Of a stretch of DNA of 64,000 bases, positions 1 through 8,276 are shown piece by piece; position 1 is the stretch's first letter, and each line of letters opens with the position of its first letter. Origin of the DNA: Lentisphaerota bacterium (lineage in GTDB: Bacteria; Verrucomicrobiota; Lentisphaeria; Victivallales; Victivallaceae). The stretch lies in assembly GCA_017134815.1 (NCBI GenBank), contig CP071032.1:2724001-2788000 (forward strand), read 5' to 3'. The notes beneath the pieces were generated by a model. That model was not told the DNA's origin, searched no databases, and worked only from the letters and a program-made list of their open reading frames with translations. Made by a program: the position numbers and the translations under genes.

Positions 1-1
1 G

Positions 2-34
2 CATACCTTTGAACAGATTAATGCATATCAGTAG
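2..34 (+). CDS. 3' end of an upstream gene, possibly YdbH-like (partial)
   Basis: One frame is open from the window edge and ends HTFEQINAYQ-stop, 36 bases before the YnbE-like gene. In enterobacteria ynbE and ydbL follow ydbH, an AsmA-like inter-membrane protein, so this short tail could be the end of a YdbH homologue. Ten residues cannot identify a family, another frame is also open here, and the assignment rests on gene order alone. Confidence 0.3.
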   Translation, partial: HTFEQINAYQ

Positions 35-70
35 TAAATTTAAAAAACTCACAGGAGGAGTCCCCCGCAA

Positions 71-283
71 ATGAAACAGTTACTGTATATAATTGGTACC
101 AGTGTGCTGTTATACGGCTGTACCTCACACAAAATCGAAAGTAAAAGCGAGCTTGATGTCAAACCTATTGAAATCAAGCCGATTCATATAACCATTGATA
201 TTAATGTGAAAGTTGACCGTGCACTGGACAACTTCTTTGGTGATTTAGACCAGGAAGCTGATCAGGTTAAACCATCAAAATAG
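71..283 (+). CDS. ynbE: YnbE-like outer-membrane lipoprotein
   Basis: A 70-residue lipoprotein. The signal peptide ends in a lipobox (LLYGC, Cys at about residue 17), after which the conserved 'PIHITIDINVKVDRALDNFF' stretch identifies the YnbE family. In E. coli YnbE is anchored in the outer membrane and pairs with the periplasmic AsmA-like protein YdbH to form a bridge for phospholipid movement between membranes. The start has a strong ribosome site (AGGAGGAG). The YdbL-like gene follows after 11 bases, so the two are co-transcribed. The family call is from memory of the conserved block; size and context agree. Confidence 0.8.
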   Translation: MKQLLYIIGTSVLLYGCTSHKIESKSELDVKPIEIKPIHITIDINVKVDRALDNFFGDLDQEADQVKPSK

Positions 284-294
284 AGGAAATAGTT

Positions 295-663
295 ATGATT
301 AGAATGATGAAAATTACAGTTTGCGCAATGATGCTGACTTTGACTGCAGTTACAGTTTTTGGAGGAGCTAAAGAAATAAAGGCCAGAATGAAGGCCCGCC
401 TGCCGCAGCTGGAAGTGCTTAAGCAGCAAGGTGTCATCGGTGAAAACAACAAAGGTTATCTGGAGGTGCTGAAAACTGATGACGAAGCCAAAAAACTGGT
501 TGAAGCCGAAAACAAAGACCGCAAGGTAGTGTATACAGCTATTGCCCGCCAGCAGAAAGTTTCTGTTGAAATGGTTGGAAAACGCAGGGCCTTGATGATC
601 GCCAAACGGGCCCCCAAAGGGCAGATGCTGCAGGGCCCCAAAGGGAAATGGTATAGTAAATAG
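295..663 (+). CDS. ydbL: YdbL family (DUF1318) periplasmic protein
   Basis: A 122-residue exported protein with an N-terminal hydrophobic signal (about residues 5-23) and the DUF1318 pattern: 'KARLPQLEVLKQQGVIGENNKGYLE' near residues 32-56, then an 'AENKDRKVVYTAIA' block and a basic tail. In E. coli YdbL is the periplasmic chaperone-like partner of YdbH and YnbE. AGAGGAAAT precedes the ATG. It is the last gene of this operon, since a strong intrinsic terminator follows within 20 bases. The family assignment is firm; the exact role in this organism is inferred. Confidence 0.8.
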   Translation: MIRMMKITVCAMMLTLTAVTVFGGAKEIKARMKARLPQLEVLKQQGVIGENNKGYLEVLKTDDEAKKLVEAENKDRKVVYTAIARQQKVSVEMVGKRRALMIAKRAPKGQMLQGPKGKWYSK

Positions 664-679
664 TATTTTTTTGATTCTG

Positions 680-711
680 GCCGGACTGCAAAAGGCAGTC
701 CGGCTTTTTTT
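680..711 (+). terminator. Intrinsic terminator after ydbL-like gene
   Basis: A perfect 10-bp stem GCCGGACTGC / GCAGTCCGGC (680-689 and 695-704) with a 5-base loop is followed by seven T. It ends the ynbE-ydbL operon. Confidence 0.9.
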
Positions 712-883
712 GTATGATAAATTGATTTTTTAAGTCAGTTAGGTTACCTTAATTAAATGAGTTTTGAGGAAGAAAATGCTGCGGTTGAGTATTGTTTGCC
801 GTTTAAAAATTTTGTGGTAAGCTACTTACAGCTGTGCAGCTTTTTATGGAATACAAACGGTATTTAATAAAGAGATGACTGCA

Positions 884-1879
884 ATGAATTTAAGAGTTAA
901 TTTTATTTGGGTAGGTTCTGAGATTACCAAAGAGATCAACTTTCTGCTGGTCAGCAAGATTCTGCTTATCAACAGCTTTTTTATACGGAGCGGGTATCAG
1001 ATTCAATATACATTATGGGTGGACAGGCCTTATAATGCCCATAAGATTATTATGGGTCTAAGGAGGTACTCCTACAGGGAGTTTGACATTCAAATCCGTC
1101 ATGTGGAAGAACTTTTCAATCTGGTTGAAAATGACGATGAAATACGGGAAGTTAACTTGAGCAAGAGATATATCCGCTATTTTTTTATGGACAAATCGGG
1201 ATGCATCGCTACCTGCAATGGCTCCAGTCTTTCACGCGGCATAATCAGCGGCAGCTGCAGCCCGCTGGACAAGTACAAATATATTCCTGCAGTTGCGGCA
1301 GATGTGATCAAGGCCTTGACCGGATATTATTACCCGGGGTTGTATATTGACCTGGGGCTGGCTTACAATACTTCAAGGCTGGCTGATTTCAGCGATATAA
1401 TGCATTTCAACCGCATTTTTAAGACGGATGTATATTTTGCTGCCACCCAGAGGGAAATCTGGACTTTTGATTATCAGATAATTTACACGACTTTCAGCCA
1501 TGAATGCAGAGCTGTTTTCAAAAGAATCCTGCAAAACTATACAGATGCCGGTTTGTACTTTTCAGGAGAGCCGGTGTCACACCGGGAAAAAGAATTTTTC
1601 TATACTAACAGAATGAATAATAACCCTGTCACCCGGGGGCTGTCAGATACAATATCAATATGGGATCCTGCCTTTAAGCAAAGCCGGAATTTATATTCAA
1701 GGCAGGGCATTAAAAAGCAGCACGTCATTCCACTTTCAGTGAATTCCTGTTTTGGAAGTATCGGTTATTTGTGCTATAAGGATCGAGACCATTCAGTAAT
1801 TGCTGACTATAAAAAGACAATATCAGACAATGAACTGCTGGAAAGCGCCAGGGCTAAATTTGCGAGGCTGCGGCTTTGA
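884..1879 (+). CDS. TcdA/TcdB-like (GT44-type) glycosyltransferase-fold protein, possibly degenerate
   Basis: About 331 residues. It begins with 'NFIWVGSEIT', the opening strand of large-clostridial-toxin-type glycosyltransferases ('VNFVWIG'). Near the middle it has 'AVAADVIKALTGYYYPGLYIDLGL', which lines up with the 'AAASDILR..LKE.GG.YLDVDM' sugar-nucleotide and metal site of that family. The usual DxD reads D-L-G here, so metal binding may be altered. Two start codons are in frame; the second (884) has the better spacing from AAGAG and starts right at the family motif, so it is preferred to 875. The gene stands alone, with no secretion signal and no toxin repeats. The substrate is unknown, and it may instead act inside the cell on lipids or proteins. 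Confidence 0.6.
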   Translation: MNLRVNFIWVGSEITKEINFLLVSKILLINSFFIRSGYQIQYTLWVDRPYNAHKIIMGLRRYSYREFDIQIRHVEELFNLVENDDEIREVNLSKRYIRYFFMDKSGCIATCNGSSLSRGIISGSCSPLDKYKYIPAVAADVIKALTGYYYPGLYIDLGLAYNTSRLADFSDIMHFNRIFKTDVYFAATQREIWTFDYQIIYTTFSHECRAVFKRILQNYTDAGLYFSGEPVSHREKEFFYTNRMNNNPVTRGLSDTISIWDPAFKQSRNLYSRQGIKKQHVIPLSVNSCFGSIGYLCYKDRDHSVIADYKKTISDNELLESARAKFARLRL

Positions 1880-2116
1880 ACTGCTTGTATGAGGGAATAT
1901 CATTAAATATACTTTTCCAGTGCATGGCGCAGTCTTTTTAGGCAGACTTACCAGTAAAAAATGATAATTTTCATACAAAACTCTGGCGAGGGGCAAGTCA
2001 TTTGATTTCTGATTTACAGGTACTTTTTCTTTTTAAATTAGTTGCTTATTGTTCTTTTAATTAGGTTATGCTAATTTATATTTTATAAATAATTTATAAT
2101 GATATTTGAGGCAAAC

Positions 2117-3181
2117 ATGAATCAAAAGAGAAACTGTAAACTGACCGTTATATTGTCAATAACCGTTCTGTTGCTGGCCGTAGCGTTGTTGATCAGCTTG
2201 ACTGTTAACACTTTGAAGAATGTGCATAAAGCTCCCGGTTCCTGTGTCACTCTGCCTGTGATTATTGCGCATCATGCCGGGCAGGGGGATTGGCCTTCAA
2301 ATACAGTATATGCGGTAAAACAGGCGGAAAAAAAAGGTGTGAAGGTAATAAACATTACCCTTGAGTTGTCAAAAGACGGAATTCCTTTTGCGTTTCACGG
2401 GTTTGATCTGGCCAGGTTTACCGATGGCAAAGGTAACCCTGAAGATATGACTATGACAGAATTGAGAAAGCTGGATGCGGGATATCGGTTTCAGGAAAAA
2501 GGTAAGTACATTTATAGAGGGAAGGGTATCAGGATTCCTGCCCTGACGGATATTCTCAAGGCAACCGACCTGCAGCTTATTCTTGATATAAAAACCAGCA
2601 GGTTTAAAACCCTAATTGACAGTTTGAGAAAAATAGTGGCAGATAAAGACTGGGACCGCTTGGTTTTTTATTCCACTGATTCAAGTGCAGTCAAGTATCT
2701 AATGAAAAGCTGTCCGCGGGCAAAAGTCTTTCAAAAACGGGACAATACCCGCTTCTTGTTACTTGACTATCAAATGAACGGCAGGTTATCAATGAATTCC
2801 GGCTGGAACTGGGACTGGGTCGGGTTTGAAGGCGAAAGGGCATTTAAAGTATCTGAATCTTTTACACTTGGGACTGCAGTTTCCACTATAAAGGACACCC
2901 GCTTATGGAGTCGCTGTCTGGTTGAAGCAGTTAAAAGAAGTTTTCCTGACTGCAAAATGGTAGTTTTCAACGTAAGTACGGAAGAGGAGTACCTGCGTGC
3001 AGCATGTAATGGTGTCTATGGTATTTATACTGACTATCCGCTCAGGTTATTGCAATTTCGACAAAAAGTTGCGAAGTCCGCATACACTGGAACCGGGCTG
3101 CTTTCTATGTTTTGCAAGAGTCCATCATGTCAGAATGCTAAAATATTTCAAAGAAAGCTGATTTTTCTTAATTGCATGTAA
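2117..3181 (+). CDS. Membrane-anchored glycerophosphodiester phosphodiesterase-like protein with altered active site
   Basis: About 354 residues: a basic N-terminus, one transmembrane segment (roughly residues 9-33), then a GDPD-like TIM barrel. Recognisable blocks are 'IIAHHAGQGDWPSNT' (usual AHRG..PENT), 'SKDGIPFAFHGFDLARFTDGKG' (usual T.DG.pVv.HD..L.RTT.G.G), 'LILDIK' (usual EIK) and the C-terminal 'GVYGIYTDYP'. The E-x-D metal pair after the first block reads N-x-T, and HD reads HG, so the enzyme may be inactive or use another chemistry. The start at 2117 has GAGG five bases upstream; an earlier ATG at 2099 lacks one. The C-terminal 40 residues are unlike the family. Confidence 0.65.
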   Translation: MNQKRNCKLTVILSITVLLLAVALLISLTVNTLKNVHKAPGSCVTLPVIIAHHAGQGDWPSNTVYAVKQAEKKGVKVINITLELSKDGIPFAFHGFDLARFTDGKGNPEDMTMTELRKLDAGYRFQEKGKYIYRGKGIRIPALTDILKATDLQLILDIKTSRFKTLIDSLRKIVADKDWDRLVFYSTDSSAVKYLMKSCPRAKVFQKRDNTRFLLLDYQMNGRLSMNSGWNWDWVGFEGERAFKVSESFTLGTAVSTIKDTRLWSRCLVEAVKRSFPDCKMVVFNVSTEEEYLRAACNGVYGIYTDYPLRLLQFRQKVAKSAYTGTGLLSMFCKSPSCQNAKIFQRKLIFLNCM

Positions 3182-3407
3182 ATCTTTGTAGTTTAATATA
3201 TAAGCTTTATTTTACAGTCCGTGCAATAAAAAAAAGTAAAAAAAAAGAGGCTTGGCAGTAGTTTTCCTGCTTGCATTTTTAGGAATAATTACTATTATTA
3301 AAAACAGAGACAGAAAGATCTTGAAAAAGATAAATACAGCGATTTATTAAATAAGATTGCTGGAAATTAAAAATAAGCATTTATTACAAAAGCTAAGGAG
3401 TATCACA

Positions 3408-3995
3408 ATGAGCACACTGGTTACAAAACAGGCACCGGATTTCACAGCAGAAGCAGTAATGCCTGACAATTCTATTCAGGAATTTTCCCTTTCAAGTCTG
3501 CGCGGCAAGTACGTTGTCCTTTTCTTTTACCCGCTTGATTTTACCTTTGTCTGTCCTTCAGAAATTATCGCTTTTGATCGGAAGCTGGAAGCATTCAGAG
3601 AACGCAACTGCGAGTTGGTAGGTGTATCAATTGACTCTGCTTACAGCCATTTTGCATGGAAGAACACGAATCGTGACTGTGGCGGTATCGGCGATATCCA
3701 GTTCCCGCTGGTAGCTGACATCAAGAAGCAGATTTCCCGTGACTACGGCGTTCTTTTTGACGACTCCGTAGCATTGCGCGGTCTCTTCCTGATCGACAAG
3801 GAAGGTGTCGTACGTCACTCTGTTGTAAATGACCTTCCGCTGGGGCGTGATGTAGATGAAGCTATCAGAATGGTCGATGCTTTGCAGTTCTTCGAGCAGA
3901 ATGGAGAAGTATGTCCGGCCAACTGGCACAAAGGTGATGCTGGTATGACCCCTACTGCTGAAGGTGTCGCAGAATACCTGAGCAACCTCAAATAA
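3408..3995 (+). CDS. Typical 2-Cys peroxiredoxin (AhpC/Prx1 type)
   Basis: 195 residues. The peroxidatic cysteine lies in 'DFTFVCPSE' (about residue 51) and the resolving cysteine in 'GEVCPANW' near the C-terminus, as in typical 2-Cys peroxiredoxins. These reduce hydrogen peroxide and organic peroxides in the cytoplasm. 'GGIGDIQFP' matches the GGLG loop linked to overoxidation sensitivity, but no C-terminal YF motif follows, so the protein is expected to be of the robust kind. AAGGAG precedes the ATG at 3408; more upstream in-frame codons lack a site. No AhpF or reductase gene is adjacent, so the electron donor is unknown. A strong terminator follows. Confidence 0.92.
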   Translation: MSTLVTKQAPDFTAEAVMPDNSIQEFSLSSLRGKYVVLFFYPLDFTFVCPSEIIAFDRKLEAFRERNCELVGVSIDSAYSHFAWKNTNRDCGGIGDIQFPLVADIKKQISRDYGVLFDDSVALRGLFLIDKEGVVRHSVVNDLPLGRDVDEAIRMVDALQFFEQNGEVCPANWHKGDAGMTPTAEGVAEYLSNLK

Positions 3996-4007
3996 ATGAT
4001 AACTCGC

Positions 4008-4034
4008 GGGGAGCTGCGGCTCCCCATTTTTTTT
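4008..4034 (+). terminator. Intrinsic terminator after peroxiredoxin gene
   Basis: Stem GGGGAGC / GCTCCCC with loop TGCG (4008-4025) followed by a run of eight T. Confidence 0.9.
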
Positions 4035-4166
4035 GCATATTTTACTGAAATACTTCACAAGTATAAATTTACTGAATAATGGGTAGTGGTTGTTGCTTAT
4101 TATTATCGACTTTGTATTGAAGGCAGGTTATAATAGTAAGTATGGGATAAACAGAGGAGTGTCATT

Positions 4167-5699
4167 ATGAGCTTGAGCGACAGTTACTGGCAGGGTAATT
4201 TTTGTGTTGAAATTAGCCCCGTCCCGAATACCATAATCATTTTTGGAGCTTCCGGTGATTTGACCTTCCGTAAACTTATGCCTGCTTTGTTTAACCTTTT
4301 CAGGCGTAATCTTTTCCATGAAAATTCCCGGGTAGTCGGCTGCGCCCGCACGGTGATGAAGACGGAGGAATACCGTAACCGGCTGCGTGAAAAAATGGTG
4401 GAGAATGTGGAAGACCCGGCTGAACTCGATCGGTTTTTAAGCAAGGTCTGCTATATGCATGGCGGTTATCAGGATCAGGCCACCTACAGCAACCTGGAGC
4501 ACCTGCTGGAAAAACTTGAAAAAGGACAGGACCCGGTTCCCAACCGAACTTTTTACCTGGCGACTCCGGCTTCGCTGTATGGAGAAATTGTGCCGTTGCT
4601 TGGCAGATATGGCATTACTGAAGAGCGCAATGCGGACGGCTGGCGGCATGTCGTACTGGAAAAGCCTTTCGGGCATGACGTGAAGAGCGCCAGGGCACTT
4701 GATATGCTGCTGCATGAGACTTTATCAGAGCGTCAGATTTACCGGATTGATCATTATCTGGGCAAAGAGACTGTGCAGAATATCATGATGCTCCGGTTTG
4801 CGAATGTTCTTTTTGAGCCCACGTGGAGCAACAAATATATAGATAATGTTCAGATCACAGTTGCCGAGGATATTGGTATCGGTGCCCGTGCCGGTTATTA
4901 TGAGAAAGCCGGCCTGCTGCGCGACATGTTTCAAAACCATATGCTGGAAATGCTCGCTCTGGTGGCAATGGAGATGCCGTCGTCGTTTGACGCCAACTCG
5001 GTACGTGATGAAAAACTGAAGCTCATAAATTCAATAAGACCGTTTCCCATTAAACATTTGAGCAAGTACATGATTCGCGGGCAGTATACAGCTGATGGCG
5101 ACATGAAAGGATATTGCGAAGAGGATGGAGTAAAGCCGGATTCGACAACCGAGACCTTTGTCGCAGCCAAAGTGATGATTGATAACTGGCGCTGGCACGG
5201 GGTTCCCTTCTACTTGCGTTCAGGCAAGCGGCTCAAGCGCAAAGTCAGCGAAATTGCGATTCAGTTTAAAAAGGTTCCATATTCAATTTTTCAACCGATC
5301 GCGGCAAAAGACATGCAGCCCGACGTGCTGGTACTGACAGTGCAGCCGGATGAAGGGATGTCACTGGGAATACAGGCTAAAAAGCCGGGGCCTAAGTTGT
5401 GCATGGGCAACCTGACCCTTGATTTTAAATACAACAGTATTTTCGGCGGCCAGAGCCATGACGCCTACGAGCGTCTGCTGCTGGACGCAATGCTCGGCGA
5501 CCAGACGCTGTTCATAAGGAGTGACGTAATTGCGGCTTCATGGCGGTTGCTTACTCCGGTTCTGGAAGCCTGGGACAGCTTTGATGCCCATAATCTGGAC
5601 TGCCCGTGTCATCTCAGAAAGTACAAAGCAGGGTCATGGGGGCCCGCTGATGCGGCTGCCATTCCCAAAAGTGACGGCTTCAAATGGCGCAACCTGTGA
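4167..5699 (+). CDS. zwf: Glucose-6-phosphate 1-dehydrogenase
   Basis: 510 residues, the normal length. It oxidises glucose 6-phosphate to 6-phosphogluconolactone with NAD(P)+, the entry of the oxidative pentose phosphate pathway. The Rossmann motif GASGDLTFRK is at residues 27-36 and the substrate signature RIDHYLGK at about 193-200, with the catalytic His in it. The 'PFYLRSGKRL' block is near residue 350. GAGGAG lies seven bases before the ATG. No pgl or gnd gene is adjacent, so it is a single gene here, convergent with the glycerate kinase gene. Confidence 0.96.
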   Translation: MSLSDSYWQGNFCVEISPVPNTIIIFGASGDLTFRKLMPALFNLFRRNLFHENSRVVGCARTVMKTEEYRNRLREKMVENVEDPAELDRFLSKVCYMHGGYQDQATYSNLEHLLEKLEKGQDPVPNRTFYLATPASLYGEIVPLLGRYGITEERNADGWRHVVLEKPFGHDVKSARALDMLLHETLSERQIYRIDHYLGKETVQNIMMLRFANVLFEPTWSNKYIDNVQITVAEDIGIGARAGYYEKAGLLRDMFQNHMLEMLALVAMEMPSSFDANSVRDEKLKLINSIRPFPIKHLSKYMIRGQYTADGDMKGYCEEDGVKPDSTTETFVAAKVMIDNWRWHGVPFYLRSGKRLKRKVSEIAIQFKKVPYSIFQPIAAKDMQPDVLVLTVQPDEGMSLGIQAKKPGPKLCMGNLTLDFKYNSIFGGQSHDAYERLLLDAMLGDQTLFIRSDVIAASWRLLTPVLEAWDSFDAHNLDCPCHLRKYKAGSWGPADAAAIPKSDGFKWRNL

Positions 5700-5726
5700 T
5701 TTTCAGGTTTAAATAACGAGCCCGGG

Positions 5727-6863
5727 CTACTGCAATGCGGTAATCAGGGCTGCGATATTTCTGCCCTGCCGCAGGAGATTTTCCGGAGTTTGCTGCATTG
5801 CAGCTTCAAGATTGCAGGGCAGGGCTGTGGTACTGAGCATGGCGGTGAACCTATTGTCAAGGCCGCTAAGATCACCCTTAAGAGCTCCGGATACCAATAC
5901 TGCAGGTACTTTTGCCTGACTGGCAGCCGCTGCTATAACCGCGCAGAGTTTGCCGTCGGCAGTCTGAGAATCAGTGCAGCCTTCGCCAGTAATCAGCAGG
6001 TCCGCATCAGCAAGCTGTTCATTCAAGCCGGTCAGTTCTATTACCAGACCGGCTCCGGATACTGATTCGGCATGGCACAAAGTTCGCAGGCCGAAGCCCA
6101 GCCCTCCGGCAGCGCCATCGCCGGATTGGCTGCAGTCAGCCGCAAACCCGGATTTAATTATCAGTTCTGAGAATGATTTCAGATTAGCCTCGAGCGTGCC
6201 GACCATTTCACTGGTAGCGCCTTTCTGGGGGCCGAAAATCCTGGCTGCCCCGTTGGAGCCAAGGAGCGGGTTGGTAACATCACTGGCAATTCTAACCCGG
6301 GTTGCTTTCAGCTCAGGAATAACCCCGGAAGCGTCTATTCCGGCAATTCTGTCAAGCATACCACCGCCGAGTTTTTCAGGCAGTTCAGTGCCATCAGCAT
6401 CCAGAAACCTGTACCCGAGCGCCTGAGCCATGCCGGCTCCCCCGTCAACAGTGGCACTGCCGCCAATGCCGATAGTAATGTCCCTGATACCTTCTGCAAT
6501 AATGGTCCGAATAAGTTCTCCTGTTCCAAAGGTGCTGGTTTTTAACGGGTTGAGCATGTGGCTTTCAAGAAGCTCAATGCCGCTGGCCGCAGCCATCTCT
6601 ATTACTGCCTTCTGACCGTCCCCCGAGATGCCGTATGTTGCCGTTACCGGGTTGCCGAGAGGACCGGAAACTGTAAGCTGTTTAAAACTGCCGCCGGTAG
6701 ACAGCACGATAGCGTCTACTGTTCCTTCGCCGCCGTCTGCCATCGGCATTTTGACAATGTCGGCATCCGGCAGTACCTGGAGGATGCCGCTTTCAATTTT
6801 TTTGCAAATATCACTGCTGCGCATACAGCCCTTATATGAATCCGGTGCGATGATGATTTTCAT
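5727..6863 (-). CDS. Glycerate kinase (GarK/GlxK family)
   Basis: 378 residues, the usual size. This class of glycerate kinase phosphorylates D-glycerate (usually to 2-phosphoglycerate), feeding glyoxylate- or serine-derived carbon into glycolysis. Family blocks are visible: 'MKIIIAPDSYKG' at the N-terminus, 'MPMADGGEGTVDA' near residues 41-53, 'IGIGGSATVDGGAGMAQALG' near 135, and 'LLITGEGCTDSQTADGK' near 290. It is a single gene pointing toward zwf, with 27 bases between the two stops. It could be written glxK or garK; the sequence alone does not separate them. Confidence 0.92.
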   Translation of the reverse strand: MKIIIAPDSYKGCMRSSDICKKIESGILQVLPDADIVKMPMADGGEGTVDAIVLSTGGSFKQLTVSGPLGNPVTATYGISGDGQKAVIEMAAASGIELLESHMLNPLKTSTFGTGELIRTIIAEGIRDITIGIGGSATVDGGAGMAQALGYRFLDADGTELPEKLGGGMLDRIAGIDASGVIPELKATRVRIASDVTNPLLGSNGAARIFGPQKGATSEMVGTLEANLKSFSELIIKSGFAADCSQSGDGAAGGLGFGLRTLCHAESVSGAGLVIELTGLNEQLADADLLITGEGCTDSQTADGKLCAVIAAAASQAKVPAVLVSGALKGDLSGLDNRFTAMLSTTALPCNLEAAMQQTPENLLRQGRNIAALITALQ

Positions 6864-7064
6864 AAATAGTTTCCCATGTTTTTATCATTTAATATAGCGT
6901 ATATTGCTACTATTTCCAACTTTGAGAATAGCTGAGATTAAATGAACAAAACAGACCATGCAGAGGTCTAAGTCTATGTCACCTGTCGCTCAATTTTCGG
7001 GGTTACGGGGGTCAGGACGGAGCTATTGACAGTATTTTGAGCAAATATTAACCAGGGGTTGTTT

Positions 7065-8276
7065 ATGAAGAATGCATCTCGTATAGGGGTTGGTGTGCTG
7101 CTTTTAGCGGTGGTGCTCCCTATGTTTTATGGTTGTCGAAAAGGCGACGAGCAAGGTAACAGGGTGGTTAAAGTCGAGACCACCATGCTTAAACCACATA
7201 ATTTCGTTAAAGCAATCACAGTTCAGGGATGTGTTCAATCTACCAATACTGCAAATATTTCCGCCAGAACCAGCGGTATCGTCGACGTCTTAAACATCAG
7301 TACCGGCAGTAAAGTCAAGAAGGGGCAGGTAATGTTCCAGATTGATAAAGCTAACCTGGAAAAGAAAGTCAGTATTGCCCAGCAGCAGCTCAAAGTAGTT
7401 AAAACTGAACTTCGGTCTGCTATAGTGGACTTTAGAATAGCCAAACTGTCACTGGCAAAAGCCAAGAAGGATGATGAACGAGGACGTTTCCTGTGCAATC
7501 AGAAAGCGATTTCAACAACGGCCTATGAATCAGAACACCTGGCTTTTATGAAGGCAGAAGGTGAGCTTGCCAAGGCTAAGGCCGTGGTTGCGAATAAGAT
7601 GGCTGAGGTTGAACAGTCTGAAAACAACCTGGAAATGGCTAAAAAAGACCTTAAAGACTCCGAAATCGTTGCTCCTTTTAACGGTGTCGTGCTGGATAAG
7701 AGCAAAAGTCTGGGCGAATACGCCAGCAGTGCTGAATATATTCTGCTGCTTGAAGACCTCGACTCTCTGCAGCTGGTAGTCCGGCTGAGCTCCATTTACT
7801 ATAACCAGATAATAGTCGGAAAAACCCATGCTATAATTTCCGTTCCCGGCATGAAGCAGAGCATGTACCTGCCGGTAACATACAAAGACCCGGGCATTGA
7901 CATGAACTCTCGGACTTTCGAGGTGGATATTGAAATGCCCAAGCATGAAAAGATTGTTCGCGGCATGTTGACTGATGCCGATATTATTCTGAGCCGGCAT
8001 GTTGGCCCGGGGGTTCCCGAAAGCGCCATTATGGATCGTGCCAACGGCGTAAAAAAGGTTTTCCTTTACGAAAACGGCAAGGCAAAATGTGTTACTGTTG
8101 AAACTGGAGTTACAACAGACGGTTATACTGAAATTCTCAATCCTGATGTTCTCAAAAACCGGCAGGTTGTAACCCACGGCATGGAATTCCTGAATGAGGG
8201 CGATGCAATTGCTCTACAGGATGATGCGGTAAAACCGGAAAAAAAAACAGTGCAACTTGCCGGAGTATGTAATTGA
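7065..8276 (+). CDS. RND efflux periplasmic adaptor (membrane fusion) lipoprotein
   Basis: 403 residues. A lipoprotein signal with lipobox 'MFYGC' is followed by a lipoyl/barrel-sandwich half ('ISARTSGIVDVLNISTGSKV'), an alpha-helical hairpin rich in Ala/Lys/Glu (about residues 105-195), the second lipoyl half ('IVAPFNGVVLDK'), and beta-barrel and membrane-proximal domains. It would link the inner-membrane pump encoded next to an outer-membrane channel. The ATG at 7065 has AGGGG upstream. Its stop codon shares one base with the pump's start codon, so the two genes are translationally coupled. No TolC-like channel gene is adjacent. Confidence 0.9.
   Translation: MKNASRIGVGVLLLAVVLPMFYGCRKGDEQGNRVVKVETTMLKPHNFVKAITVQGCVQSTNTANISARTSGIVDVLNISTGSKVKKGQVMFQIDKANLEKKVSIAQQQLKVVKTELRSAIVDFRIAKLSLAKAKKDDERGRFLCNQKAISTTAYESEHLAFMKAEGELAKAKAVVANKMAEVEQSENNLEMAKKDLKDSEIVAPFNGVVLDKSKSLGEYASSAEYILLLEDLDSLQLVVRLSSIYYNQIIVGKTHAIISVPGMKQSMYLPVTYKDPGIDMNSRTFEVDIEMPKHEKIVRGMLTDADIILSRHVGPGVPESAIMDRANGVKKVFLYENGKAKCVTVETGVTTDGYTEILNPDVLKNRQVVTHGMEFLNEGDAIALQDDAVKPEKKTVQLAGVCN

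Noticed and set aside
3627..4058. Long minus-strand frame across the peroxiredoxin gene
   Set aside because: It is antisense to a clear peroxiredoxin, has no family features and no ribosome site.
7530..8177. 215-codon minus-strand frame opposite the RND adaptor gene
   Set aside because: It is fully antisense to a well-supported gene and shows no recognisable motif.
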